In this document: positions 51,875-60,588 of the stretch, piece after piece
Layout of the letters: every line of letters begins with the position of its first letter
Position numbering within the stretch: position 1 is the first letter of the stretch
NCBI GenBank assembly: GCA_934718065.1
Contig: CAKUZR010000011.1
Span: 22,768 to 86,767, forward strand
Length of the DNA: 64,000 bases
Origin: an uncultured Treponema sp.
GTDB taxonomy: Bacteria > Spirochaetota > Spirochaetia > Treponematales > Treponemataceae
Direction of reading: 5' to 3'
Notes under the pieces: model-generated
Told to the model about the DNA's origin: nothing
The model's input: only the letters and a program-made list of their open reading frames with translations
Database searches by the model: none
Made by a program: the position numbers and the translations under genes

Positions 51875-51970
51875 TTTTACAATCTTTAAATAAATCCATC
51901 CGTTGATTTATCCAAATTGCAAGCGGATTTAGGTTTTTTCCTAGAAAATTTTGCTAAAAAGGAGAGTCTT

Positions 51971-53182
51971 ATGGGACTTTTTTCTTCTAAACAATCACAT
52001 TATCTTTTTACGTCTGAATCAGTTGGCGAAGGCCATCCTGATAAACTTTGCGATCAGATTTCTGATGCGATTCTGGATGCGTGCCTTGAGCTTGACCCGG
52101 AGGCTCACGTTGCCTGCGAAACTTTTGCCACAACGAATTTTGTTCTTGTTGGCGGTGAAATAAGTTTTACCAAAAACGCCAAGGAAAATATCAAATTTAT
52201 AAAGAAGAATGCTGAAAAAATCGCGCGTTCGGTTGCCGCTGAAATTGGCTACGTGAACAAGGATTTTGGTCTGGATGCGAAAAAATTCAAGTTTGAGAAC
52301 CGGCTTCACGCTCAGTCTGCGGATATAAACCAGGGTGTTGTTGGCGCTGGACTTGCCGAGTACGAAGGACAGCAGGGCGCGGGCGACCAGGGAATGATGT
52401 TTGGCTACGCCTGCAATGAAACTCCTGAGCTTATGCCGGCGCCGGTTATGTTTGCCCATAAAATTCTTCGAGCGGCTTCAGCATTAAGAAAATCAGGAAA
52501 AATAAAATGGCTTCGGCCAGATGCAAAAAGCCAGGTTACAATTGAATATAAAGACGGAAAACCGTTCCGGATTGACACAGTTGTAGTTTCACATCAGCAT
52601 GACCCGGAAATTTCGCATGAAGAAATTGAAAAGACAATTATCAATGAAATCATAAAGCCGGTCCTTGAACCGACCGGACTTCTTGATGAAAAAACAAAAT
52701 ACCATATAAATCCTACAGGAAGATTTGTAACTGGCGGTCCTGACGGAGATGCCGGTCTTACTGGCCGAAAAATTATCGTTGACACTTATGGCGGAATGGG
52801 GCGGCACGGCGGCGGCGCGTTCAGCGGAAAAGATCCTTCAAAAGTTGACCGTTCAGCGGCTTACATGGCGCGCTACATTGCAAAAAATATTGTTGCGGCG
52901 GAACTTGCTGACCGCGCGGAAGTTCAGCTTGCTTACGCAATTGGAGTTCCTTTCCCGGTTTCTATTCTTGTGGAAACTTTTGGAACAGAAAAAGTTTCTG
53001 TTGAAAAAATTGAGTCAGCTGTAAAAAAAGTGTTCGACTGCACTCCGGCTGGAATTTGCCGTACATTGAATTTGCGCCGCCCAATCTACAGGCAGACGGC
53101 GAGCTACGGACATTTTGGAAGAATCGAATTTCCTTGGGAAAAAACAGACAAGGCTGAAGAATTGAAGGCGGCTGTAAAATAA
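51971..53182 (+). CDS. metK: S-adenosylmethionine synthetase
   Basis: 403 residues. It makes SAM from ATP and methionine. Motifs: [30 protein letters not shown] (a signature), the [21 protein letters not shown] loop and [15 protein letters not shown] chose the ATG at 71 within the line starting 51901 (51971) because GGAG stands six bases upstream; earlier in-frame codons add residues not found in the family. It completes, with pfs and luxS, most of the activated methyl cycle. The nth gene starts 15 bp downstream. Confidence 0.97.
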   Translation: MGLFSSKQSHYLFTSESVGEGHPDKLCDQISDAILDACLELDPEAHVACETFATTNFVLVGGEISFTKNAKENIKFIKKNAEKIARSVAAEIGYVNKDFGLDAKKFKFENRLHAQSADINQGVVGAGLAEYEGQQGAGDQGMMFGYACNETPELMPAPVMFAHKILRAASALRKSGKIKWLRPDAKSQVTIEYKDGKPFRIDTVVVSHQHDPEISHEEIEKTIINEIIKPVLEPTGLLDEKTKYHINPTGRFVTGGPDGDAGLTGRKIIVDTYGGMGRHGGGAFSGKDPSKVDRSAAYMARYIAKNIVAAELADRAEVQLAYAIGVPFPVSILVETFGTEKVSVEKIESAVKKVFDCTPAGICRTLNLRRPIYRQTASYGHFGRIEFPWEKTDKAEELKAAVK

Positions 53183-53197
53183 CAGCGGCGGTGAAAA

Positions 53198-53827
53198 ATG
53201 CTTCTTTCTGAACCGGAAATTATTTCCGTCTTTGAGCGTTTCAAGGCGGAAAATCCAGAGCCAAAGCCTGAGCTGAATTATTATTCGCCGTACACGCTGC
53301 TGGTCGCGGTCGTGCTTTCGGCGCAGACAACGGATAAAAGCGTGAACAAAGTTACCGCGCCGCTTTTTGCGCTTGCGGACACTCCGGAAAAAATGTGCGC
53401 TTTGACGCAGGAACAGATAATTTCCGTGATAAAGCCAATCGGGCTGAGCCAGGCGAAAAGCCGGAATGTTCTTGGATTAAGCAAAAAACTGCTGGAAGAT
53501 TTTAACGGCGTTGTTCCGGATTCAAGGGAAGCGTTGATGAGCTTGCCGGGCGTTGGACGGAAAACGGCGAATGTGGTTCTGAATGTTGTTTTTGGAAAGC
53601 ATACAATGCCGGTTGACACTCATCTTTTGAGGATTTGCCCGAAAATCGGGCTTGCGGAAGGAAAAACTCCTGAGGCGGTTGAAAAAAGCCTTGTTGAGCG
53701 GATTCCGGATGAATATATGCGGCACGCGCACCATTGGCTTATTCTGCACGGAAGATATGTCTGCACCGCGAAAAACCCGAAATGCGCTGAATGTATTATA
53801 AATGATATTTGCAGGCACAATTTTTAA
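53198..53827 (+). CDS. nth: endonuclease III
   Basis: 209 residues. A DNA glycosylase/AP-lyase that removes oxidised pyrimidines. The helix-hairpin-helix is LPGVGRKTANVVL with the catalytic lysine, and MPVDTHLLRI holds the catalytic aspartate. The C-terminal [4Fe-4S] cluster loop has the exact C-x6-C-x2-C-x5-C spacing. LSAQTTDKSVNK is the substrate-facing stretch. Confidence 0.96.
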   Translation: MLLSEPEIISVFERFKAENPEPKPELNYYSPYTLLVAVVLSAQTTDKSVNKVTAPLFALADTPEKMCALTQEQIISVIKPIGLSQAKSRNVLGLSKKLLEDFNGVVPDSREALMSLPGVGRKTANVVLNVVFGKHTMPVDTHLLRICPKIGLAEGKTPEAVEKSLVERIPDEYMRHAHHWLILHGRYVCTAKNPKCAECIINDICRHNF

Positions 53828-53976
53828 GGGTTGGGCGCAAAATCTGATGTGGCAAGGATTGGAAGGTCTGGCGAAGCCAGTTGTGGAGCGCAGGCGGAAC
53901 AATGAAGCGGGAGCGGAAACCTGGAAAGCCTGGTTTTGGTTGGCGAGCTTTGCGAGCCAATCAAAAGCCACCCAAA
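53828..53976. repeat. dispersed structured intergenic repeat, divergent copy C
   Basis: A longer relative of copies A and B in the gap between nth and the MscS gene. Hairpin one is CTGGC-GAA-GCCAG, hairpin two TTGT..ACAA, and the enclosing pair is AGG/CCT. A further hairpin, TTGGC..GCCAA, follows at 53940-53960. Compared with copies A and B, both sides of these stems have changed while pairing is kept. Confidence 0.6.
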
Positions 53977-54001
53977 ATAAAAAAAATAAGGCGGTGATTT
54001 T

Positions 54002-54886
54002 ATGGAAGAGCAGTCTGATATTTTGCACGAAGTTTCTGAAGCGGCGGCAATTGCGGCGAATGAAACGGTTGTGAAATTTTCCACCAAATTTGTTGATTTT
54101 GTAAAAACTCTTTTGACGTGGGAAAATGTTTTCAGGGTTGTGGGCGCGGTGCTTATGATTCTGCTGATGTGGATTGTTTTCAGGCTGATAAAGCATTTTG
54201 TGAAAAAAGTTTCAGCGGGGAAAATCCAGCAGCAGTACACGCTACTGATTTCTAAAATTATTTCGTATATTTTTTATGCGCTCGTGGTTATGTATGTTCT
54301 GAGCCTTTTTGGCGTGAAGCTTGGAGCAATCTGGGGCGCGGCGGGAATTGCCGGAATCGCGGTTGGTTTTGCGGCTCAGACATCGGTGAGCAACTTAATC
54401 AGCGGAATGTTTGTTCTGGGCGAAAAAGCGATGAAGGTCGGCGATTTTATTGAGGTCGGCGGAGTTTCTGGAACTGTTGATTCGGTCGGGCTTCTTTCGG
54501 TGAAAATTCATACGGTGAACAACCAGATGGTAAGAATTCCGAACAGCTCGATTATCAATTCAAATTTTCAGAACAACAGCTATTTTGAAATCCGGCGTTT
54601 TTCGTTTGAGCTTGACATTGATTATTCCGCGGATATGAATGCCGCGCTGGATGCGCTTTCTTCTGTTCCGGCGCTTTGTCCTTCAGTTTTAAAAGATCCT
54701 GCGCCGGCGGTTTGGTACAACGGTTTTGGCGACAGCGGAATCAATATTGTTCTGGCGGTCTGGTTCAATTCTTCGGACTTGGTAAAAATGAAGAATGAAG
54801 TTTATATCGCGATTAAAAAAGTTTTTGATGAAAGAAAAATTGACATTCCGTTCAACAGGCTGGATGTTTCAATGGTTAATTCTTAG
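54002..54886 (+). CDS. MscS-family small-conductance mechanosensitive channel
   Basis: 294 residues. Three membrane helices lie at about 40-150. The third is the glycine/alanine-rich pore helix (GAAGIAGIAVGFAAQTSVSNLISGM), followed by the beta domain (VGDFIEVGGVSGTVDSVGL, NNQMVRIPNSSIINS) and an alpha/beta vestibule. It opens on membrane tension and releases solutes during hypo-osmotic shock. GGCGGTG precedes the ATG by six bases. Confidence 0.93.
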   Translation: MEEQSDILHEVSEAAAIAANETVVKFSTKFVDFVKTLLTWENVFRVVGAVLMILLMWIVFRLIKHFVKKVSAGKIQQQYTLLISKIISYIFYALVVMYVLSLFGVKLGAIWGAAGIAGIAVGFAAQTSVSNLISGMFVLGEKAMKVGDFIEVGGVSGTVDSVGLLSVKIHTVNNQMVRIPNSSIINSNFQNNSYFEIRRFSFELDIDYSADMNAALDALSSVPALCPSVLKDPAPAVWYNGFGDSGINIVLAVWFNSSDLVKMKNEVYIAIKKVFDERKIDIPFNRLDVSMVNS

Positions 54887-54890
54887 AAAA

Positions 54891-56084
54891 TTATTCTCCT
54901 GCCAGGGCTACAACCGGATCAAGTTTTGCGGCTCTGGCTGCTGGATTCAGCCCGAAGAAAATTCCGATTGCTACAGAAAACGCAAAGCTTACGATGCAGG
55001 CGTTCGGGCTGATTGAAAATCCTGTGTTTTTCACATATTCAATTGCAAGGCTGACTGCGATTCCAATAAAAATTCCAAGAAGGCCGCCAATCAAGGTTAT
55101 GGAAGCTGATTCAACAAGAAACTGGCGGCGGATGTCCGCGGGCGTTGCTCCGAGCGCTTTTCTGATTCCGATTTCCTGCTTGCGTTCGGTTACAGTTACA
55201 ATCATTATGTTCATAATTCCGATTCCGCCTACAAAAAGTGAAATTGCTGCGATTGCGCTGAGCATAAGGCTTAGCGTTTTTGTTATGGAATTCATCTGCT
55301 CAATCATTGTCTGCATTGAAGTTACGTTCACTGAATAGGAAGTTCCGGTGAGCGTCTGGCAGTAGTTTTCGATTTTTTCAACAAGACCCGGCGCTTTTTC
55401 CGCGGAAACTGCCTGGACCATCATTGTTTCGGCGGAAGGATTCGGCATTATCTTTTTTGAATAGAATCCGCGCGGAATATACGCTGCGTTTGTGGAAAAT
55501 TCCATTCCGGAATTCTGTTCCTTTAAAATTCCAACAACCTGAAAGTTGAATGAAATTTTGCTCGCGGTCAGGACAACGTATTTTCCAATTCCGTCTCCGT
55601 CGGGGAAAAGCGCTTCGGCGATTGTGCTTCCAAGAATGATTTTCTGGTTTCCTTCGTAGTCGTCGGTTATGCTGATGTAGCGTCCTTTTTCAAGCTGAAG
55701 GCCGTACATTTCAAGGTAGCCGGCTTCCACCGCGTTGCATGAAACGGTTGAGCTTGTGGTTTCATACGATATGGTTGCGCCAAGTGAATTTTTGTACCAG
55801 ATTTTTTTTATGTTTTCCAGGCGTTCAAATAAATTTTCCCGGAATGACTCGTCGAATGTTATTGTTACGGCGTCGCGTTTTTTCCGCATGAATCCTGTGC
55901 TTACGCTGACCACATCAAGCCCGGATGAGCCGAACGTGTCTTTTATCTGTTTTGCGGAAACGCTTCCCATGCTTGTGATTATAATTACCGAGGCGACTCC
56001 GATAATTACTCCTAAAAGCGATAAAAATGTTCTGGTTTTGTTCCTGCGGAAATTCTGCAGAGCGTCTATAAAATCTTCAAGCAT
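54891..56084 (-). CDS. MacB/FtsX-type ABC transporter permease
   Basis: 397 residues. The first membrane helix (TFLSLLGVIIGVASVIIITSMG) is followed by a periplasmic MacB_PCD domain of about 220 residues and three C-terminal helices (LMLSAIAAISLFVGGIGIMNIM; LIGGLLGIFIGIAVSLAIEY; IVSFAFSVAIGIFFGLNPAARA). The ERKQEIGIRKALGATPADIRRQFL coupling helix is typical. The ATG at 56084 has AGAGG six bases upstream and overlaps the ATPase gene by 8 bp. It is the last gene of the efflux operon. Confidence 0.9.
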   Translation of the reverse strand: MLEDFIDALQNFRRNKTRTFLSLLGVIIGVASVIIITSMGSVSAKQIKDTFGSSGLDVVSVSTGFMRKKRDAVTITFDESFRENLFERLENIKKIWYKNSLGATISYETTSSTVSCNAVEAGYLEMYGLQLEKGRYISITDDYEGNQKIILGSTIAEALFPDGDGIGKYVVLTASKISFNFQVVGILKEQNSGMEFSTNAAYIPRGFYSKKIMPNPSAETMMVQAVSAEKAPGLVEKIENYCQTLTGTSYSVNVTSMQTMIEQMNSITKTLSLMLSAIAAISLFVGGIGIMNIMIVTVTERKQEIGIRKALGATPADIRRQFLVESASITLIGGLLGIFIGIAVSLAIEYVKNTGFSISPNACIVSFAFSVAIGIFFGLNPAARAAKLDPVVALAGE

Positions 56085-56802
56085 CGAAAGCCTCTGAAAA
56101 ATTCTTTTCAAAATTCATATTTTTTGTGTCGGACTGAATTTTTCCGTCCAGAATACGCACGCAGCGTTCCGCGCTTTCCCCGATTTTCGGGTCGTGCGTT
56201 ACGATTACAATTGTTGTGCCTTCCTTGTTTATTTCGCGGAAAAGGCGCATTATCGCTTTTCCTGTGCTGCTGTCCAGCGCTCCGGTCGGTTCGTCCGCAA
56301 GAATGATGTTCGGTTCTGTGACAATTGCCCGCGCGATTGCGGCCCGCTGCTTTTGGCCGCCGGAAAGTTCGTTGGGGCGGTGAAGGAATCGTCCTTCAAG
56401 GCCGACTTTTTGCAGTGCTTCCCTGGCTTTTTGAATTCTCTGAGTTTTTTCAATTCTTTGGTAGCGGAGCGGAAGCATTACATTTTCAAGAATAGTCAGT
56501 CCTGTCAGAAGATGATACTGCTGGAACACAAATCCGATTGTCTTGTTTCTGAGCACGGCAAGCTCTTTTTCCGACATTTTTGCGGTTTCTTTGCCGTTTA
56601 TTTTTACGGAGCCGCTTGTTGGGCGGTCAAGGCAGCCAATCATATTCATGCAGGTTGATTTTCCGGAGCCAGAAGGACCCATTATTGAAAGAAATTCGCC
56701 TTGGTTCACGCTGAAGCTTATGTCGTCCAGGGCGCGGATTTCGTTTTCGCCCATTTTGTAGATTCTGGAGACATTCTGCATCATTATTATTTTATTTTCC
56801 AT
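56077..56802 (-). CDS. ABC transporter ATP-binding protein (MacB/LolD type)
   Basis: 241 residues. Walker A GPSGSGKST, Q-loop VFQQYHLL, signature LSGGQKQR, Walker B ILADEPTGALDS and the H-loop VTHD are all intact. The DEPTGALDS form is typical of the MacB/LolD/FtsE group that drives mechanotransmission rather than transport across the inner membrane. GGGGA precedes the ATG at 56802, which is 2 bp after the adaptor stop. Confidence 0.93.
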   Translation of the reverse strand: MENKIIMMQNVSRIYKMGENEIRALDDISFSVNQGEFLSIMGPSGSGKSTCMNMIGCLDRPTSGSVKINGKETAKMSEKELAVLRNKTIGFVFQQYHLLTGLTILENVMLPLRYQRIEKTQRIQKAREALQKVGLEGRFLHRPNELSGGQKQRAAIARAIVTEPNIILADEPTGALDSSTGKAIMRLFREINKEGTTIVIVTHDPKIGESAERCVRILDGKIQSDTKNMNFEKNFSEAFDA

Positions 56803-56804
56803 TT

Positions 56805-57845
56805 TTAAAATTTCCCCGGAGGCGGGCCGCCGGCGCCAGGATTTCTGCCCATTCCGCCGTTTTTGTTCCATCCGCTTTGCTTTGGAACGCTTTGAGCTTT
56901 TAAAATTTCATCCCCGGAAAGTCCGGAAAGAATTTTCACGTATTCCCTGCCGTAAGGCTGAACTTGAACATCGATTCGTTTTCCGGTTTTGAAAAGTTCC
57001 ACATAAGCGTTTTTTTCTTCGTAGGCGATTGCGTAGCGTTCAACAAGAAGATTTTCCTCCGGCTCGGTGATTTGGATTTTCCCGGTGAAAGAAAAATTCG
57101 GAAGGATTTCCTTTGGGTATTCGTCAATTCTGACTTTTGCCTTTACAATTGTCGCGCCGCGGCTGGTGACTTCGCCAATCGCAGGCCAGCTTACAACATA
57201 TCCGTAAATTGAATTTTCCTTGTACGCAGGAAATGAAAACTCCACTTTTTGACTGACGGCAAGTTTTGATACGTCGGTTTCGGGAATTTCAACGTCGGCG
57301 GTAAGATAGTCAACGTTTACGATTGTTCCGACTGTATCTTTTGCTTCAAGCGAATCGTTCACTGAAACGTCAAAATCCGCGATTATTCCGTCAAAAGTTG
57401 CGACAATCTGCCGGTCTGAAATTTTTTGAATCAGGGAAAGCCGCTGCGTCTGCATGAGCTTGTATTCCTTTTCCGCGCCGTTCGCTTTTGTAATCTGCAT
57501 GTCGTAGTCGTGTTTCGCAAGGTTGTACTGTTCGGTTGTGTCGTCAAGCTGAATAAGAATCTGCCCTTTTTTGACTTTGTCGCCGGCCTGCACAAAAACT
57601 CCTGTTACAGTTCCGTCGCTTAAAGCCTGAAGTTTCTGTTCCTCCGCGGCTGAAACGGTTCCCGCAATTTCTATGCAGTTTTCTGAAATTTCCTTGCGGA
57701 CTGAATAAAATGTTGAGTCCAGGGAAGTTTTGTTCATCATTTTTCTTGCGGCGGCAAGCGATAAAATTATCAAAGCCGTGAAAATTATGCAGGCGAGCAA
57801 AATTTTGAATTTCAACGGAAGTTTTTTTATGCTGATTTTTTTCAT
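56805..57845 (-). CDS. MacA/HlyD-type periplasmic adaptor
   Basis: 346 residues. An N-terminal membrane anchor (FKILLACIIFTALIILSLAAA) is followed by a lipoyl half-domain (VTGVFVQAGDKVKKGQILIQL), a helical hairpin (about 105-160), the second lipoyl half (IVATFDGIIADFDVSVNDSLE), and beta-barrel and membrane-proximal domains. The C-terminus is Gly/Pro-rich. It bridges the inner-membrane ABC pump and the outer-membrane channel encoded 2 bp upstream. Confidence 0.9.
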   Translation of the reverse strand: MKKISIKKLPLKFKILLACIIFTALIILSLAAARKMMNKTSLDSTFYSVRKEISENCIEIAGTVSAAEEQKLQALSDGTVTGVFVQAGDKVKKGQILIQLDDTTEQYNLAKHDYDMQITKANGAEKEYKLMQTQRLSLIQKISDRQIVATFDGIIADFDVSVNDSLEAKDTVGTIVNVDYLTADVEIPETDVSKLAVSQKVEFSFPAYKENSIYGYVVSWPAIGEVTSRGATIVKAKVRIDEYPKEILPNFSFTGKIQITEPEENLLVERYAIAYEEKNAYVELFKTGKRIDVQVQPYGREYVKILSGLSGDEILKAQSVPKQSGWNKNGGMGRNPGAGGPPPGKF

Positions 57846-57847
57846 TT

Positions 57848-59299
57848 TCAGTCCTGGATTTCTGCGTCGCGGCAGAATAAAAGTTTTGTCGTGTTGTTGT
57901 AAATTATCAAGTCAATGTCGTTCATCAGAAGCTTGAATTTGTAAAGCTCCTTGTTTGCGAGCGCGTCAAGATATTCGGTTTCGCGCACAATTCCCTGCGC
58001 AAAAAGATTTTTCATGTCCGCGGCAAGATTTTCGTAAAGCTCGTAGGTTTTTGCGTTCGTCTGTTTTGACCATTTTATGTCGTTCAGTTCCGTCTGCTTG
58101 TCCACGATGTCGGTTTCGTAGTCTTTTTCCGCGGATTTTATGGCAATAAGCTCTTCTTCCGCGTTGAAAGAATTTGTCTGCTTCTGAATTTTTGATGTTC
58201 TGAAGGAATTCGGCTTGATTGTCGCGTTCGCTGAGTAAGTCGGGGCTGAGCCGTCAGTCGGAATGAAAATCCCGGTTCCAATGCTGATTCCCTGGAAAGT
58301 CGCGGAAATGCTTGCGTCGATTGTGTCCGCGCCGGAAGAACTGCCAGAAAAGCTCGTGTTTGAATTTTTAAAAGTGTAGCCGCCGTTCGCTGAAAGTGAA
58401 AAATCCTTTTCCGCCGCCCGCTGCATCTCCGCAATTTTATGTTCGTGCACCGCGTTTTCTATTTTTGTGTAGAACTGCTTTTCAAACTCAAGAATGTTCA
58501 CCGCGCTGACTTCAGGAATTTTTTCCGGAAGAAACGCCATCGCGCCGGCAGATTCGTTTTTTTCCGGGGAAAAATCTGTTCCGCATTCAGAGGCGAAAAC
58601 TGCGCAGTCGTGCTCAAAATCGTGCATTTTTGTTTCAATGTCGTGCTGGTCAGAAAGAACTTTCAGCTCGGCCTGGCGGTATTTTGCGGAATTTTTTGAA
58701 TATCCTTTAGCCTTTGTTTCTTCAAAAGTTACAGTGTCCTCGTAAAGGTCGTTTTTTGCGCTTGAAATTTCACTTGCCGCCTGGAAAAGATTTTTCAATT
58801 TTGTGTAGAATTCTTTTTCGGCTTCAAGCGCGCGGTTCTGCAGGTTGCGTTTTGCTTCAAGAAGCGTGCGTTCGGATTTCAGCAGGGAGATTTCCCGTTC
58901 AAGCGAAGTGCCGGAAATCAAATCAATTCCAAAAGAAAATGAAGTGTCCGCCGAATTGTTCGCGCCGTCTGTGATTTTTATTTTTGAAGAGGCTGAAACT
59001 GAAAGATTCGACGCCTGGGGAACAGAAAATTTCGCGGAAGGATTGAAAGAAACGCTCGTGTTTTCGCCGTTGAACCTGAAATTCGCCGTCCCTGTTGAAA
59101 GTGAAATGTCGATTCCGTTTTCAATTGAAGTTTTTTTCTGCTCAAGAGAAGATTTTTCCACTTTGAGCGCAAGTTTTTTCAGTTCAAGGTCATTTTCAAG
59201 ATAGCCTGAAAGCGACGGTTCTGCAAAAAGCGCGCTCAAAAAGGCAAAAAAAACGCTGAAACAAAAAATGCGGCGGCTGAAATTCACATCTCTTTTCAT
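57848..59299 (-). CDS. TolC-type outer-membrane efflux protein
   Basis: 483 residues with a signal peptide (RIFCFSVFFAFLSALFA). The two internal repeats of TolC are visible as long helical stretches (about 115-215 and 335-470) separated by amphipathic strands (SLSANGGYTFKNSN). The alternating ALAxEK heptads match the trimeric tunnel. The ATG at 59299 gives a proper signal peptide; an in-frame start at 59320 would add seven residues. It is the first gene of the TolC-MacA-MacB operon, whose substrate is unknown. Confidence 0.85.
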   Translation of the reverse strand: MKRDVNFSRRIFCFSVFFAFLSALFAEPSLSGYLENDLELKKLALKVEKSSLEQKKTSIENGIDISLSTGTANFRFNGENTSVSFNPSAKFSVPQASNLSVSASSKIKITDGANNSADTSFSFGIDLISGTSLEREISLLKSERTLLEAKRNLQNRALEAEKEFYTKLKNLFQAASEISSAKNDLYEDTVTFEETKAKGYSKNSAKYRQAELKVLSDQHDIETKMHDFEHDCAVFASECGTDFSPEKNESAGAMAFLPEKIPEVSAVNILEFEKQFYTKIENAVHEHKIAEMQRAAEKDFSLSANGGYTFKNSNTSFSGSSSGADTIDASISATFQGISIGTGIFIPTDGSAPTYSANATIKPNSFRTSKIQKQTNSFNAEEELIAIKSAEKDYETDIVDKQTELNDIKWSKQTNAKTYELYENLAADMKNLFAQGIVRETEYLDALANKELYKFKLLMNDIDLIIYNNTTKLLFCRDAEIQD

Positions 59300-59376
59300 A
59301 TAAATAAAACACAGAAACAAAAGCTCTGTAACAAAAAAACGAAAAAAATCTGTTTCAAAAGTTGACTTTGAAGAAA

Positions 59377-60570
59377 TCAGCTTTTAGTGAAAAGCCTTGA
59401 AAAAGCCGCGATTATGTCCGCGCCGGCAATAAAAGTTCCAGCCGAACTTCCCACTGATGAAAGAAAAAACACCAGAAGCACGCGGAGAATTTTGTTGCGG
59501 TAAAAACCTTTCAGGCTTGCTGCGTCGTCCGCTAGCTTTTCCAAATCTTTTACCTGTGGCTTGCACAAAAATGCCTGCACAATTCCGGAAACAAGTCCCA
59601 CACCGATGAACGGACAAAGCGAAGTTATTGGCGCGCCGATGAACGAAACCAGAATTGCAAGCGGATGAGCCGCGGCAAGAAGCGCGCCCAGAGCTGCCAG
59701 GCCTCCGTTCCATAAAATCCAGCTTAAAGTCATTTTTGAGCCGGCATCTTTTCCGCCGATTACAAATCCTCCTGCAATCAGCGCGATTATAAACGCCGGA
59801 ATAATCCACATTGCGATTTTTGAGCCGGTTTTCTTTTCCGGAATTGAATTTATTTCAGTTGTGTCGGAAGATTCGTTTCCTGCTGCGATTTTTTCAAGAT
59901 GTTCAGCGACTCCGTTAAGATGACCTGCGCCCAGAACGGCGACAATATTGTTTCCTGTTGATTCCCAGATGCGCGATGCAAGGAATTTGTCGCGCTCGTC
60001 GATAAGAACTTCCTTTACAACCGGAAGATATTCGGCGAGTTCCTTCATCATTGCGTCCATTTCCGACGATTTCTTTAAATCTTCAATTTCTGTTTCGGAG
60101 ATTTGCTCCTTGCTGAATCCGCTGGCAATCAGCGCGGAAATAAGCTTCATTTTTCCCAGGGAAGAGCTTTTTGTCCACGCGCGCTTGAAAGTTGTCTGAA
60201 TCGGGCGGTCGACCATTTCTGTGGGAATTCCAAGTTCCTCAGCGGTTTTCATTGCGGCAAGCATTTCGTCGCCTGGCTTTACGCCGGTATTTTTTCCCAT
60301 GCGCTTTTGGAACGAGCCAAGAACAAGATTTGCGAGCAGAAGAAATCCTTCTTTTTGCTTTAAAACTTTGATTATGTCGAGCTGCCGCCAGCTGTCAGGA
60401 TTTTTTAAGGATTCACAGCGTTTTTCGTCAAGCTCGATTGCAACGCAGTCCGGGGCGTTCTGCCTGATAAATTCTGTAACTTCAGCAATGCTTTCTGCGG
60501 AAACGTGCGCAGTTCCAATCAGCGTGATTTTTCTTCCATTGAATTCTAAAACTCTTTGTGTTTTGCCCAT
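59377..60570 (-). CDS. TraB/PrgY-family membrane protein
   Basis: 397 residues. The N-terminal 230 residues are the TraB domain: LIGTAHVSAESIAEV, CVAIELDEKRCESL, MVDRPIQTTFKRAW, DERDKFLASRIWE and VAVLGAGHLNGV. The conserved His, Glu and Arg residues suggest a metal-dependent enzyme, in line with proposals for the related Tiki proteases. About four membrane helices fill 255-395. In enterococci PrgY reduces pheromone activity, but no such system is visible here. It lies 18 bp after the TPR gene and upstream of the efflux operon. Confidence 0.88.
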   Translation of the reverse strand: MGKTQRVLEFNGRKITLIGTAHVSAESIAEVTEFIRQNAPDCVAIELDEKRCESLKNPDSWRQLDIIKVLKQKEGFLLLANLVLGSFQKRMGKNTGVKPGDEMLAAMKTAEELGIPTEMVDRPIQTTFKRAWTKSSSLGKMKLISALIASGFSKEQISETEIEDLKKSSEMDAMMKELAEYLPVVKEVLIDERDKFLASRIWESTGNNIVAVLGAGHLNGVAEHLEKIAAGNESSDTTEINSIPEKKTGSKIAMWIIPAFIIALIAGGFVIGGKDAGSKMTLSWILWNGGLAALGALLAAAHPLAILVSFIGAPITSLCPFIGVGLVSGIVQAFLCKPQVKDLEKLADDAASLKGFYRNKILRVLLVFFLSSVGSSAGTFIAGADIIAAFSRLFTKS

Positions 60571-60588
60571 TGTTTTTTCCTTGAATTT

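Noticed and set aside
51875..51970. SAM riboswitch upstream of metK
   Set aside because: None of the conserved core sequences of the known SAM classes is visible; kept only as an unexplained leader.
53802..54074. short reading frame across repeat copy C
   Set aside because: It starts inside nth, crosses the structured repeat and enters the MscS gene in another frame.
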